64,000 nucleotides of DNA from Symsagittifera roscoffensis (GCF_963678635.1 NC_087065.1:61406754-61470753); one strand, 5' to 3'; shown: positions 45,295 to 55,548, counted from the first letter of the stretch. Program-made: numbers and translations. The notes: generated by a model from the sequence alone, not told the origin.

Positions 45295-45588
45295 TGATCT
45301 AAACTACATTTTATGATTGGATAAATTAGATATTTTACCACTGTAAAGTATTTAATATTAACCAATCATGATCCATCTAACTAACAACCCACTTATTTGT
45401 AAGTGCTGAAATTACTTGTAATTTCAGCACCAGAGAGATTTGAATTTAACTTAGAAATTAGTTGACTCTCCAAGAAGACTTCAGCAACCGCAATAAACCA
45501 GTATACCCTAGATCTATTGAGCCTAGCAGAGACTAGTTAAACAACCTGAGACTAGATAGTATAAGAGTAAGATTAGGATTGGTATTAG
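45295..45588 (+). repeat. 5' LTR (visible matching part; true end further right)
   Basis: Identical by eye to 63707-64000 over all 294 positions. Begins TGATCTAAAC. Contains CCAAT at 45362, a perfect 13-bp hairpin with 2-nt loop at 45403-45430 and AATAAA at 45492. Because the window cuts the 3' LTR, the LTR is at least 294 bp; its right end is somewhere before 46948. Confidence 0.9.
45403..45430. promoter_or_regulatory. LTR hairpin, 13-bp perfect stem, 2-nt loop
   Basis: GTGCTGAAATTAC-TT-GTAATTTCAGCAC; the same hairpin is at 63815-63842 in the 3' LTR. AATAAA follows about 60 bp later. Role unknown: RNA structure, or a DNA palindrome for factor binding. Confidence 0.85.
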
Positions 45589-46947
45589 ACTAAGAAGTTG
45601 CACGAATCTATCCGGCCGAAAATAAGATAGCGTGACGAGCAGACGGTGTACCCTATCCGAAATTACTCTATGAGTTATACACTTCGGTCCTAACTCATCT
45701 GGTGCGACCATAAGTCCCGAACAAGACCTTAATAGCTTAGAATTAACCAAAAATAGATTAGAATTTAGACAAAACATTTACAAAATGTTATACGACAATA
45801 ATTTAATCGAAATGTCTCTACGACTCAATAGATCAGAGCCAATATTCCGAACGATAACAGAACTACCCGGAATTGCAAGAAGACCTCGAACCAGAGACGA
45901 CATACGACAAAGTAGAAACTTACCATATAGTTATATGATAGTTCGGCAAAAGCCAACACAAACTTTTGTATTTAGAATACTACTAGCAATGAATTTAGAT
46001 TTTCATTTGCAAACATAAAATCTTGAAGTCAATCTTCAAAATCATTTCAGGCGCTAAACCAAATTATTAATATACAATAACGATTGATAAAGAGATCTCA
46101 GATCGTTTTCCTAAATTCTGCAGTAATATACAAAACATGTTTGAAAAATATTTATTGAAAAATCAAAATAAAAATTAGTAGCATGACAATAAATGGTTAA
46201 GTAACTATAAATCATCCTGTTGTTCCAGCTTCATCACCTAAACATAACAGCATTCTTAAGCTCACTAATATCATAAAAACACTAAATCTTTTCTCTACAC
46301 AAATTTAAATCATTATTAAAACTTAAATCCCTTAATTTTAAAATCAGATCATCAAGGCTTATCCTTGGATCTTAAATCATTTTCTACTTAATTAAATTTA
46401 AAACTTGATCATCAAGGCCTATCCTTGGATCAAAAAGAACAACTTTGTTCTCCCCCACCCACTTAGCTAGTGTCTAACGACCTCAAACGTCGATTCACTA
46501 TCCAACCCTTTCTAAAAACCCAGGACTAACAGAAATTTTTGAATAAAACTAATCATTCAAATTAGGATAAACAGTGAAGAACTTCGGTTATTCATCCTTC
46601 ACTTGATCCCCCCTCTTACCAGACCCAGGATAAATCTTAGACTTAGTAAGTTTTAAAATAGTATCTAACGAACTACTCGCGTTCTAATTATACCTGAACC
46701 TTGTGGATCGATTTACTATTCTCCAACCCTGAACACAATCACTACCCTTAAGTAAGATTAAGTAAGTTAACACCTTAGCTTATACTAGCCACGAGAAAGT
46801 ATAAAATCATTCTTCGGAATCGATATACTTTTCTCCCCAACCCTGAACAAATAGACCCAGGTTAGGCTAACCAAAAAATCGTAAGGACTAACAGTCTAAG
46901 TAATAGAAATCATTTAACAACCTTTTGCATCCGTCATCCTAAACCTT
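45589..46947 (+). promoter_or_regulatory. Rest of 5' LTR and leader of the giant element
   Basis: No long coding frame apart from a 77-codon ORF at 45785-46018 (MLYDNNLIEMSLRLNRSEPI...), which may be fortuitous. At 46347-46371 and 46407-46431, exactly 60 bp apart, are two copies of GATCATCAAGGCNTATCCTTGGATC that fold as GATC-at-CAAGG / CCTTGGATC hairpins. From 46480 to 46880, three degenerate units with TCGATNNACT-TTCTCCAACCCTGAAC and two CCCAGG boxes follow. Paired hairpins in a leader could be packaging or dimerisation structures (inference). Confidence 0.55.
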
Positions 46948-47415
46948 ATGTCATTTAAAAACCTAGGAAATAAACAAACAATCGTTTTGCACAAGTGTGA
47001 AATAGATAACAAAAAATACGATCTTGTAATCACACCTCATACACAAACAGTTGGATATATCAGAACAAAACGACAAACACTAAAAAGAAAAATAATAATC
47101 AAACAAAGACAAATTACACGAAAAAGATTTTCCAAAAACCGCAACGCATTTTCAGAATCAGAAACCAGCAGTTTAGACGAACTTTATAAATTAAAAGAAT
47201 CTATAGATAAAAATTGCCCCATTCACGATCAATTATATTTTTCCGACTCAGAAACAACTTCAAATTCATCAAAAAGAGGAAAAAGAAGAATAAAAAAGCA
47301 ACATAAACACAAACCAGTACATTTATACAATTGGAACCAACCAATTAGACACATTGATAATTACATATTAACAGTCATCAAACGAAAAAATGAGCTCAAC
47401 ACACACCCCAGGTGA
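46948..47415 (+). CDS. Basic 155-aa ORF upstream of gag
   Basis: MSFKNLGNKQ start. A very basic central stretch (about residues 45-65, KRKIIIKQRQITRKRF) and a second Lys/Arg block near residue 110 (KRGKRRIKKQHKHKP), with acidic Ser-rich segments between. Could bind nucleic acid or be a matrix-like first part of Gag. Its 3' end overlaps the next ORF (47390) by 26 nt in the +1 frame, so the second could be reached by +1 frameshifting or by its own ATG. No family recognised. Confidence 0.55.
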   Translation: MSFKNLGNKQTIVLHKCEIDNKKYDLVITPHTQTVGYIRTKRQTLKRKIIIKQRQITRKRFSKNRNAFSESETSSLDELYKLKESIDKNCPIHDQLYFSDSETTSNSSKRGKRRIKKQHKHKPVHLYNWNQPIRHIDNYILTVIKRKNELNTHPR

Positions 47416-48031
47416 AGAAAGTCCAGATGATGATGATATCTTCCCCTTTATCGTAGATGCAACCACTGATAGAGGACAGCATATATTTTGCAAAAATTTA
47501 CTCTTAAATTTGTTTGAACCCGGAATCAGTCCATGTAAAACAGAGTTCCCAGATGTAAAAATCAAAAGACAAATTATCGATCACTATTTGAAAGATATAT
47601 GTAACTTAACACAACAATACGGAATCTACTCCATAGAATTCAACTCACCAAACGAGAATCACAGCAAATATGTAATTCAAACAGACGACCTTGATTTAGA
47701 ATTCTCAAAAGTATTCTCAGAATATATAAAAAGCATCCAATATCATAACTCACAAAGAGCAAACTCCATATTCACCAATGAAGTTTTTGCGATAATATAT
47801 AGTTATATCTCGATATTAGAAAACGAAATCCAGATACCAAATGTCTCACCGACAGAAACATCTAAACATATAAAAGTACGACATGAAATCACACTACTCT
47901 CTAGTTTTCTAAATATAATTAAAGAAAATTTCACGAAAGATGAAGTTTCACAACATACAAAACACGACTTACAAAAAATTTTGGCATGGTTCATAATAGA
48001 TTATTTCACACATAATATTGATTTAATTTAA
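47390..48031 (+). CDS. N-terminal Gag region, segment 1
   Basis: 213 codons from ATG to TAA 48029. Acidic N-terminus (GEESPDDDDIFPF), then a mostly helical globular part rich in Ile/Leu/Asn. The same frame continues past TAA 48029 (QARKNFRPQNSNDD...), so this is probably the first part of one large polyprotein interrupted by a stop. No known Gag matrix fold recognised. Confidence 0.55.
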   Translation: MSSTHTPGEESPDDDDIFPFIVDATTDRGQHIFCKNLLLNLFEPGISPCKTEFPDVKIKRQIIDHYLKDICNLTQQYGIYSIEFNSPNENHSKYVIQTDDLDLEFSKVFSEYIKSIQYHNSQRANSIFTNEVFAIIYSYISILENEIQIPNVSPTETSKHIKVRHEITLLSSFLNIIKENFTKDEVSQHTKHDLQKILAWFIIDYFTHNIDLI

Positions 48032-48943
48032 CAAGCAAGAAAAAATTTTAGACCCCAAAACTCAAACGATGATACTGCCATCACAGAACAATCAGACTAT
48101 GTTTGGGACCCCGAATGGTCTCATCCCGCATTCATAAACTTCCCACAATCAATCTCAAGTCAAGCAATAAGTACCATATCTTATGTAAGAGATTATGTAA
48201 GAGTATTACCATTAACCATTGATGCAACACCATTAAACTATAATACATTTTTACCTGATATGCAAAATAATAGTTTAATCTCCACAGTCGTACACAATGA
48301 AAACCTCAATGGAACTAGAAATCTCACTCAACAAGATATCCAGACACCATCACACTTCATAAATGAAGAAATCGTACACACAACAACTACACAACAAAGT
48401 ATTTCACCAATACGTCCAAATTTAACAACACCAAGAAATACAAACCCTTCACAAACACAAGTAACCTTACAATCAACCGTTAAACCTTCGGTTGCCCCAA
48501 AATATTCACACACGGATTATCAAACATACAGACCCATGACAATACCGTCAAAAACACGTAAAACGTTCACTAGAAATAATTTTGCAGAACATAATTATAA
48601 TTACACACATCCATCAAAAACAAATTATCAACCACGAAAAAATTTTAGTAATTATACAAGATCTCGAAACTGGGATAACCCAATAGCACAAACTAATTCA
48701 GTAAATTTTCAAACAAATTTACATCCTTCACAGGATCGTAGTGAAGACTATCCATTTTTTCAACAAAATAAAAATAAAAAACAAACATCTTATCAAATGG
48801 ATTACTTATCCTCAGATGATGATTTTTTACAACCAGATATATTTGCACCCTATAATCAAGAATATCGTGGACAAGGAGTCCTGAAACCACATACAAATCA
48901 TAGAATTTTTTCTCCACAACCGATAGATACACAATATTTTTAA
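48032..48943 (+). CDS. N-terminal Gag region, segment 2 (Thr/Gln/Asn-rich)
   Basis: Open in the same frame as 47390-48031 and 48965-52906. The first internal ATG is 48260. Low-complexity Thr/Gln/Asn/Pro/Tyr-rich sequence ending PIDTQYF before TAA 48941, after which the frame continues PIQQQNP and ATG 48965. A linker between the N-terminal domain and the capsid is the simplest reading. Confidence 0.55.
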   Translation, partial: QARKNFRPQNSNDDTAITEQSDYVWDPEWSHPAFINFPQSISSQAISTISYVRDYVRVLPLTIDATPLNYNTFLPDMQNNSLISTVVHNENLNGTRNLTQQDIQTPSHFINEEIVHTTTTQQSISPIRPNLTTPRNTNPSQTQVTLQSTVKPSVAPKYSHTDYQTYRPMTIPSKTRKTFTRNNFAEHNYNYTHPSKTNYQPRKNFSNYTRSRNWDNPIAQTNSVNFQTNLHPSQDRSEDYPFFQQNKNKKQTSYQMDYLSSDDDFLQPDIFAPYNQEYRGQGVLKPHTNHRIFSPQPIDTQYF

Positions 48944-48964
48944 CCAATTCAGCAACAAAACCCA

Positions 48965-51900
48965 ATGATCACACACTCGTATCAACCAACACAAATGCAA
49001 AATGAAATACCACTCCCATATTATCTTCAACAACACGAAATAACAAGAAATCAACTTTCAAATTTTTCTCAAATACCAAATACAGCAGAATCATTACAAA
49101 TGACAATGAATCCATACCTTATGGGTGGATCATCAATAACATCAAATAAACCTTTAATGGTATTCACAGGAACAGACCCTGAATATTCTGTAGAAGACTA
49201 TTTAAATGCAGTAACAGCAAATTTAATTTTAAATATAGGACCCGAACCAATTAATACGCCACTACATCAAAACTGGATACATCGACGCACAGCGTTGATA
49301 CAAACAACTTTAGATGGCGCAGCCCAAAAATGGTTTTCAGTATTGCCTATAGAAATAAAATCAAATTGGAAAAGGTTTACACAAGAATTTTCAAAAATGT
49401 TTGACTCCGAAAGAAACAAACAACAACAAAGAGTTTTATGTAATGAAATTCGCAGATTACCAAATGAAACCATCAAGCAATTAGCAGTAAGCATCGAAAC
49501 ACTAGTTCGAAAAGCATATTCATTAAATACACACGACTATAAAAACACAAAGATGACAGAAATCTTAATGATGACCTTAACACCGCAATTAAGAAAAATA
49601 GCAATAAAAAAGAGAGCATCCCATCCTTCTTCAATTCGAGAACCCGATTTAGATTTTCGAAAACTAGTAGAAAAACTAGAGCAAGCAGAAATCACAATGA
49701 AACTCGAAGAAACAGAAAATCTGAAATTACAATATGTTAACCGAATCGAAACAAATACCACAAGTATCAACAATATACAGGAATCAGATACAGACCTCGT
49801 TGAAAAAATCACTGAAATACTCAATATTTACGAAAAACACCCAAACTTTAAAGGCAAACCATCTTTCAAAAAATGGTGTAATTATTGCCGACGATACGGA
49901 CATAGTATTTCTGAATGTAGACAAAAACAGCAAGACAATCAAAATAAACCTCAAAAATATAAAGAACCAAATAAATCATTCTATCAATACATGAAAAAAG
50001 ATCAAAATCTACCGAACAAAACTGTGTACAGCAACAACAACTCAGGAAAACCACTTCCGAACAATACAAATTATACAAGAAATCAATCACCATATAACTC
50101 AAGTTATAGAGGAAGATCACCAGAACGAAGAAATACGCAAAATTCATCACAAAATCACTACAATAGACCAAATAGTCGAAATAACTACTCCAGATCAAAT
50201 TCAAATACAACACGATTTGTTTCTAGATCTAATTCCCAATCAAGAAATAATTACTATCCAAACAATCAATCACGAAATTCATCATACAATAGGAATAGAA
50301 ACTACTCCAATAATCGGAATAGAAGTTATTCAAACAACCGAAACCAGAATTACCCGAACAATCGATCAAGGAATAACTCATATAATAGATCGAACTATAA
50401 CAGACCAAACAATAATTACCAAAACAGATCACGAAATAATTCACAAAATCGACATTCAAGTTATAATAATCGTTATAAAAATTATTCCCAATCACCACAC
50501 AGGAATAATAACCATTATAATAATTCTAATAATCGCCATAGAAGTAGTACACCTAAACATCAAAGGAATATAAATCAAGTACAATCAAATCCAGAAACAA
50601 CATCAGACCCTCCAGGTATTGACGACACAGTAAAGGATATGTTACAACTCAATCAAATAAAATGTGAATCATCAGACTCAGAAAGTGAAACAGAAAACAC
50701 TATCTCCATCAATATGATAGCAGTCGAAAATGACTATGAACCTATTATATATGAACAACCATTTTCTTCACACATATATGAAAATCAATCAGAACTCCTT
50801 CACAATTATTATATTGAACCCATTCATTCCACACCGACGACGCAAAAAACTAATGAAATTAACACTACAAATCAACCCAATGAGAATAATAAAACAAAAT
50901 GCTTGAATACAAATCACATCTATCAAAACATACAGAAAGAACAACCCAAAGAAAAAATTTGGACAATACCATTTCTTTTAGAAAGTCCAAGAAGCAAAGA
51001 ATTTCAACCACCAGATCTTGAAATTGATTTTTTAATTGATTCAGGAGCAGAATCAAATATAATAAACATTCCCACATGGAATGAAATAAAAACCTTACAC
51101 CCAAAGCTAACACCTCTTGAAACCTCCAGTAAACTAGCAACAGCACAAGGATCAACATTAGTAAACTATGGAAAAATTCAATTATTTCTTCTCCCCACAA
51201 GAACAATGGAGCAAAATAAAATTTTAACTAAACCATTTAAACAAATATTCTATATCACTGATATTAAACACAATATCATTGGAATACCATTTATCTCTAA
51301 ATATATACCAACAATCAACATATTAAACAGTAAAATACTAATCAAAGATAAATACACAAAATCAAAAGACACATCCCTAACATTCTTTCAAAGATTAAAC
51401 AAACAACCACCATTCTTTTCAAAATTTTATCCAATATATAACCAACAAAGAAAACATCTGAAACCACTATCAGGAAACATATATAATTTTTCAATAAAAC
51501 AAGTTCACCAATATGATAAAAAACAAAACAAACAACACCTCTATATGTCAGACTTTGAATTCAAACCTATCCATAAGTTTTTCAAAATCACAATTTCATC
51601 CATAAAAAATTTGAAAAACTCGAATTCAGATATTATTTCTCTACATGTATACAACAATACACCCTATCAAGTAACACTACCTTTAGGACTTTTAGGCTAT
51701 TGCGAAACCAACGCTACGATATCACCAATACACGAAAAAGCATATCGCGTAAATAATATACTCCAATTATTAGATATTTGTCAATCCACCATTCTTAATG
51801 AAGAATTATCCATACATAATATAATAAGTAACGAAAAAAGAAATACGGATTATTTCACAAAAACCCCATATTTCAAACCGACATTTAACATAAATAACTA

Positions 51901-52906
51901 CACAGAGAATCAACAGAAATTTTTAACAATGTTCAATTTCCAACATTCACAAATAACACAAGACGAATTTGAAAAATTAGCCAAACAGCTAATTAAATAT
52001 TCATCAGTCTATGCAACATCCAAATTTGATGTTGGCAAAATCAGCTCATCACTACATCTCCCATTAAAACCAGACGCAGTTTTCAAAAAACAAAGAGCAA
52101 GTAAAGTACCAATTCATTTACACGATAAAGTAAACAGATTACTTGATATTTTAGAACAATACAATATAATCTCACCAGTAAATAAAGAAGAACAACCAAA
52201 AGGTAACACATTTATCAACCCTTTTATCATTCTAGCCAAAGGAGAATCATTAAAAATCGTTCTCGACGCTAGATACCTCAACTCACTCATAGATGAATCA
52301 AAGTGTAATTGGCCTATTGAACCAATACAAGTTATTTTAACAAAAATAAACGGAAAATACTTTACAACCGCAGATATGAATAGTGCATACAATCAAATGC
52401 CATTAGATGAACAATCGCGACGTTTAACACAATTTGTTATTGGAAACAAACAGTATGAATTCAACCGCTTATTCTATGGAATATCCATAGGACCAGCAGC
52501 ATTTTCAGCTTTTATGAGCAAAATTTTTCGACCACTAATACTCAAGAAAAACGCAATCACCTATTTAGACGATGTTTTTATGCAATCACAGACTAAAGAA
52601 GAAATGTTCAATGTTTTAGAACAATATCACCAAATACTTCAGAACGAAAATCTGAAAGCCGCCCCCGATAAATCACACTTCTTTTTGACAAGAGTAAAAT
52701 TCTTAGGACATAATATAGAAAGAAAAACAATCACCCCATTAAAATCACGCATTGATGCTATTCAAAAACTCCAACCACCAACAAACAAAAAGAAAATCCA
52801 AGAATTCCTTGGAATGTTGAATTTTTTAAGTAAATATGACAACAAATTAATTTTGAATGGAACACAGAACATCAAGCACGATTTGAAGAAATTAAAAAAC
52901 TTCTAA
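48965..52906 (+). CDS. gag-pol: Gag-Pol: capsid, zinc knuckle, protease, reverse transcriptase
   Basis: 1,313 codons. Residues about 60-260: retrotransposon capsid (KPLMVFTGTDPEYSVEDYL, WFSVLPIEIKSNWKRF, EIRRLPNETIKQLA). Residues about 305-318: CCHC knuckle CNYCRRYGHSISEC (49877-49918). Residues about 350-535: Asn/Tyr/Ser/Arg low-complexity tract. Residues about 685-790: aspartic protease with FLIDSGAESNII (DSG at 51038) and HNIIGIPF. Residues about 1040-1275: reverse transcriptase with FTTADMNSAYNQMPLD, LFYGISIGPAAFSAFM, the YLDD catalytic box at 52562-52573 and VKFLGHNI. The connection domain breaks off just after FLGMLNFLSKY: about 20 residues usually present before the FEW motif are missing and the frame changes near 52840. 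Because of this break, RNase H and integrase are not in frame. Confidence 0.85.
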   Translation: MITHSYQPTQMQNEIPLPYYLQQHEITRNQLSNFSQIPNTAESLQMTMNPYLMGGSSITSNKPLMVFTGTDPEYSVEDYLNAVTANLILNIGPEPINTPLHQNWIHRRTALIQTTLDGAAQKWFSVLPIEIKSNWKRFTQEFSKMFDSERNKQQQRVLCNEIRRLPNETIKQLAVSIETLVRKAYSLNTHDYKNTKMTEILMMTLTPQLRKIAIKKRASHPSSIREPDLDFRKLVEKLEQAEITMKLEETENLKLQYVNRIETNTTSINNIQESDTDLVEKITEILNIYEKHPNFKGKPSFKKWCNYCRRYGHSISECRQKQQDNQNKPQKYKEPNKSFYQYMKKDQNLPNKTVYSNNNSGKPLPNNTNYTRNQSPYNSSYRGRSPERRNTQNSSQNHYNRPNSRNNYSRSNSNTTRFVSRSNSQSRNNYYPNNQSRNSSYNRNRNYSNNRNRSYSNNRNQNYPNNRSRNNSYNRSNYNRPNNNYQNRSRNNSQNRHSSYNNRYKNYSQSPHRNNNHYNNSNNRHRSSTPKHQRNINQVQSNPETTSDPPGIDDTVKDMLQLNQIKCESSDSESETENTISINMIAVENDYEPIIYEQPFSSHIYENQSELLHNYYIEPIHSTPTTQKTNEINTTNQPNENNKTKCLNTNHIYQNIQKEQPKEKIWTIPFLLESPRSKEFQPPDLEIDFLIDSGAESNIINIPTWNEIKTLHPKLTPLETSSKLATAQGSTLVNYGKIQLFLLPTRTMEQNKILTKPFKQIFYITDIKHNIIGIPFISKYIPTINILNSKILIKDKYTKSKDTSLTFFQRLNKQPPFFSKFYPIYNQQRKHLKPLSGNIYNFSIKQVHQYDKKQNKQHLYMSDFEFKPIHKFFKITISSIKNLKNSNSDIISLHVYNNTPYQVTLPLGLLGYCETNATISPIHEKAYRVNNILQLLDICQSTILNEELSIHNIISNEKRNTDYFTKTPYFKPTFNINNYTENQQKFLTMFNFQHSQITQDEFEKLAKQLIKYSSVYATSKFDVGKISSSLHLPLKPDAVFKKQRASKVPIHLHDKVNRLLDILEQYNIISPVNKEEQPKGNTFINPFIILAKGESLKIVLDARYLNSLIDESKCNWPIEPIQVILTKINGKYFTTADMNSAYNQMPLDEQSRRLTQFVIGNKQYEFNRLFYGISIGPAAFSAFMSKIFRPLILKKNAITYLDDVFMQSQTKEEMFNVLEQYHQILQNENLKAAPDKSHFFLTRVKFLGHNIERKTITPLKSRIDAIQKLQPPTNKKKIQEFLGMLNFLSKYDNKLILNGTQNIKHDLKKLKNF

Positions 52907-55188
52907 CTGAACAAATTTCGAATACAATTCCAGATTCAAATCAACCATTTTATGCAATGTGCGATGCTTCGAACTTTGGCATCGGCGCAGCATTATTACA
53001 ATCACATAATGGTACAAACAAAATGAACCTTATATCAGCAAACTCTCGATTATTCACTCAAGCAGAGCTAAGACTATCAACCCTAATGAGAGAATGTACA
53101 GCCATAATCTATACACTTACAGAATATGAATTTCTGATACTTGGATCAAAACATCCAACAGTTCTATTCACAGATCACAAATCAATCATTTTTCTCTTTA
53201 CACAAAAATCTAATCCAAATCACCGAGTTTATAGATTTCAACTAATTTTAATGAAATTCCCAAACTTACATATAGTTTGGACCGCAGGAAAAAATCTTGC
53301 ATTACCAGACACCTTAAGTCGAAATACGCCACCTGAATTACTTACACGTAAAACCACAGTTGAAATTCCCAAAAATATAAAATTCTACCTTGCAAAAAAC
53401 GAAACATCACCCCGACTAGAATGCAAATATGCAGTAAAAACTGACGTTGAACAATCACAGATAAACAATCTACAACACTTCCCACTTTATTTAGATTGTC
53501 AAAATAATCACTATGAAGTTGACCTACTTGGAACATCAACTTTTAAACCAATCCCATATTCACAATGGATAAAAAATAACACCCAACAAAAAAGAGTAAA
53601 ACAACACTCGCATAAAAAAGACCTTTTTCCACTAATTGAAAAAGAAAACCTAACTGATAAAATAAATTTATCAGGACCACAAACAATCGATTCAAAATAC
53701 ACAATAAATCAAGTTTTTGATCTCCATGACCCACTTGATACAATACCCTTATCTAAATTAGAAATTGAAAACATATTTCTTCCCCCAACAGAAACAATTA
53801 CAATTTCAACACTGAAACAATATCAGAATCTTGACCCGGTAATTCGACAACTAAAATCATGGCACAAATATAAAACTAAACCCGTCAAGGCAGATACAAC
53901 TATTTTAGGAAATAAAACACTCCTCCGATATTTTCGAAAATTCAATAATACAACAATTAACGAAAACACAGACCTTCTAGAATACAAATTAAATGAATCT
54001 ACAGTTCCCTGTCTCCCTCTAAGTATGATTCTCATAGCTTTTAATATTTCACATACACAAAATATTAAAGGACACTCTGGATCAGAGAAAACATATTCAA
54101 ATTTTATACAAAACTTTTATTTCCCAAATGCACCAATTTGGATAAAAGTACTATGCAATGACTGTATAGTATGCCAACTAAATAAACCTTACCCAAATCA
54201 AAAACAAATAGCACAAAAACAAGACTTTAAAGGACAAAGTTTGTACTTTAACCACCGTATCTCCTTTGATACAAAAGGACCAATTTCACCCTCATCAGAA
54301 GGAAACTCCTACATCATGGTAATTGTTGACGCATTTACACATTATGTAGCACTTAACCCAGTACCACATTGTAACGCTTATTACGCTTACACAACACTCT
54401 ATGAACACTGGATAGCCAAATTTGGACTACCAGAAATTTTAGTTACAGACAACGGTACAGAATTCATAAATAATGAAATCATCACACTATGTCATCTATA
54501 TAACATCAAACACAAACCACGTACATCTCACGCACCTTGGACAAACGGCTTAGTCGAAGGTATGAACCGTTCATTACAAGAATATCTCAGATGTATCATC
54601 AATGGAAATGATACAAGATACACCGAATGGTCAGCAGATGTAAAATTATTTCCCTTAGCATATAATTCACAAATTACGACAACTCTAGGAATGTCACCAT
54701 ATGAAATGGTTTTTAACCAAAAGCCACGCAAACCAATAATGTTTACAGCAAACTCTCATAAAAACGCACAAGGTTATTGTCAACAAAATAAAGACTCAAT
54801 CTGTTATAACCTACCTTTACATACACACGATGAAGATCATTTTCATCACCCACAAATTCTTAAATTAGCCTCCGGTACACACACCGAATGGATTTTAAAC
54901 AGAGATAAAAAACACAATGAAATCTACCAAAAAGTAACAAAAAAGTTGTTACAAAGGCAAAACATTAATGAACAAATAAATTCACGCTTTACAGCAGCCT
55001 CCGATTTAAAAATTGGAACATTTGTTTTAATACCCAATTTTAATACTCAAAAAGGAATTTCTAAAAAGTTACAACCCCTTCGTAAAGGACCATACCAAAT
55101 AATTGCAAAACCCACTGATGTCACATATAAAATCACCGACTCAGACAAAAAAGAAATCGTTCAACACCGAAATAACCTATTACCTTAA
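52840..55188 (+). CDS. pol: Pol continuation: RNase H and integrase
   Basis: Open from 52840 in the frame one base earlier than RT; the first ATG is 52957. RNase H: MCDASNFGIGAALLQ, MRECTAIIYTL, LFTDHKS and LALPDTLSR supply the D-E-D-D residues. Integrase: zinc-binding H/H/C/C with NDCIVCQLNKP near 54160, then the DDE core D (SFDTKGP, near 54268), D (VTDNGTEF, near 54448), E (GLVEGMN, near 54556). The C-terminal GPY/F module with PLRKGPYQI (55077) ends HRNNLLP. TAA at 55186 interrupts a phrase that in related elements normally runs on into a Pol tail, and the frame is open after it to 55548. Confidence 0.85.
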   Translation, partial: QQINFEWNTEHQARFEEIKKLLTEQISNTIPDSNQPFYAMCDASNFGIGAALLQSHNGTNKMNLISANSRLFTQAELRLSTLMRECTAIIYTLTEYEFLILGSKHPTVLFTDHKSIIFLFTQKSNPNHRVYRFQLILMKFPNLHIVWTAGKNLALPDTLSRNTPPELLTRKTTVEIPKNIKFYLAKNETSPRLECKYAVKTDVEQSQINNLQHFPLYLDCQNNHYEVDLLGTSTFKPIPYSQWIKNNTQQKRVKQHSHKKDLFPLIEKENLTDKINLSGPQTIDSKYTINQVFDLHDPLDTIPLSKLEIENIFLPPTETITISTLKQYQNLDPVIRQLKSWHKYKTKPVKADTTILGNKTLLRYFRKFNNTTINENTDLLEYKLNESTVPCLPLSMILIAFNISHTQNIKGHSGSEKTYSNFIQNFYFPNAPIWIKVLCNDCIVCQLNKPYPNQKQIAQKQDFKGQSLYFNHRISFDTKGPISPSSEGNSYIMVIVDAFTHYVALNPVPHCNAYYAYTTLYEHWIAKFGLPEILVTDNGTEFINNEIITLCHLYNIKHKPRTSHAPWTNGLVEGMNRSLQEYLRCIINGNDTRYTEWSADVKLFPLAYNSQITTTLGMSPYEMVFNQKPRKPIMFTANSHKNAQGYCQQNKDSICYNLPLHTHDEDHFHHPQILKLASGTHTEWILNRDKKHNEIYQKVTKKLLQRQNINEQINSRFTAASDLKIGTFVLIPNFNTQKGISKKLQPLRKGPYQIIAKPTDVTYKITDSDKKEIVQHRNNLLP

Positions 55189-55548
55189 TATCCAAAAGAA
55201 TACGCACTCCGCGAACTAACTCAATTATATTCTTTTACAGGTTTACAAGTTATTCAAAATGACCCACATACGGAAAATACAACAAAGGAACAAAAAGATT
55301 TTCACCTCAAAAACCAAATAAAAAAATCAACCACCACAAAAAACAATACAAAAAATCTAGATCAAAATACATCTCAAAAAGAAAGAAAAAATAGAAAAAT
55401 GACAGAACAAATAATACCCCAAGAACAAATCGATAAATCAGAACATAGAGAGTCTTCACGACTTAGAAACCAACCACGTAAAAATTATAAATTATTCATC
55501 CCACAATCTAAAATATTAAAGAAAGTCGAATTTCAAAAACAACTTTAA
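55189..55548 (+). CDS. Pol C-terminal tail after in-frame TAA
   Basis: 119 codons open in the integrase frame beyond TAA 55186 (YPKEYALRELTQLYSF ...), Lys/Gln/Asn-rich with RESSRLRNQPRKNYK, ending TAA 55546. Tails of the YPKE.. and SSRLRNQPRKNY type are usual at the end of gypsy Pol, supporting the view that TAA 55186 is not the ancestral stop. Confidence 0.6.
   Translation, partial: YPKEYALRELTQLYSFTGLQVIQNDPHTENTTKEQKDFHLKNQIKKSTTTKNNTKNLDQNTSQKERKNRKMTEQIIPQEQIDKSEHRESSRLRNQPRKNYKLFIPQSKILKKVEFQKQL

Noticed and set aside
45785-46018. 77-codon ORF as a leader gene of the giant element
   Set aside because: Short, no recognised features, and may overlap the LTR; mentioned in the leader entry only.
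50217-50573. 118-codon Ile/Thr-rich ORF inside gag
   Set aside because: Alternate frame of the Asn/Tyr/Ser/Arg low-complexity tract.
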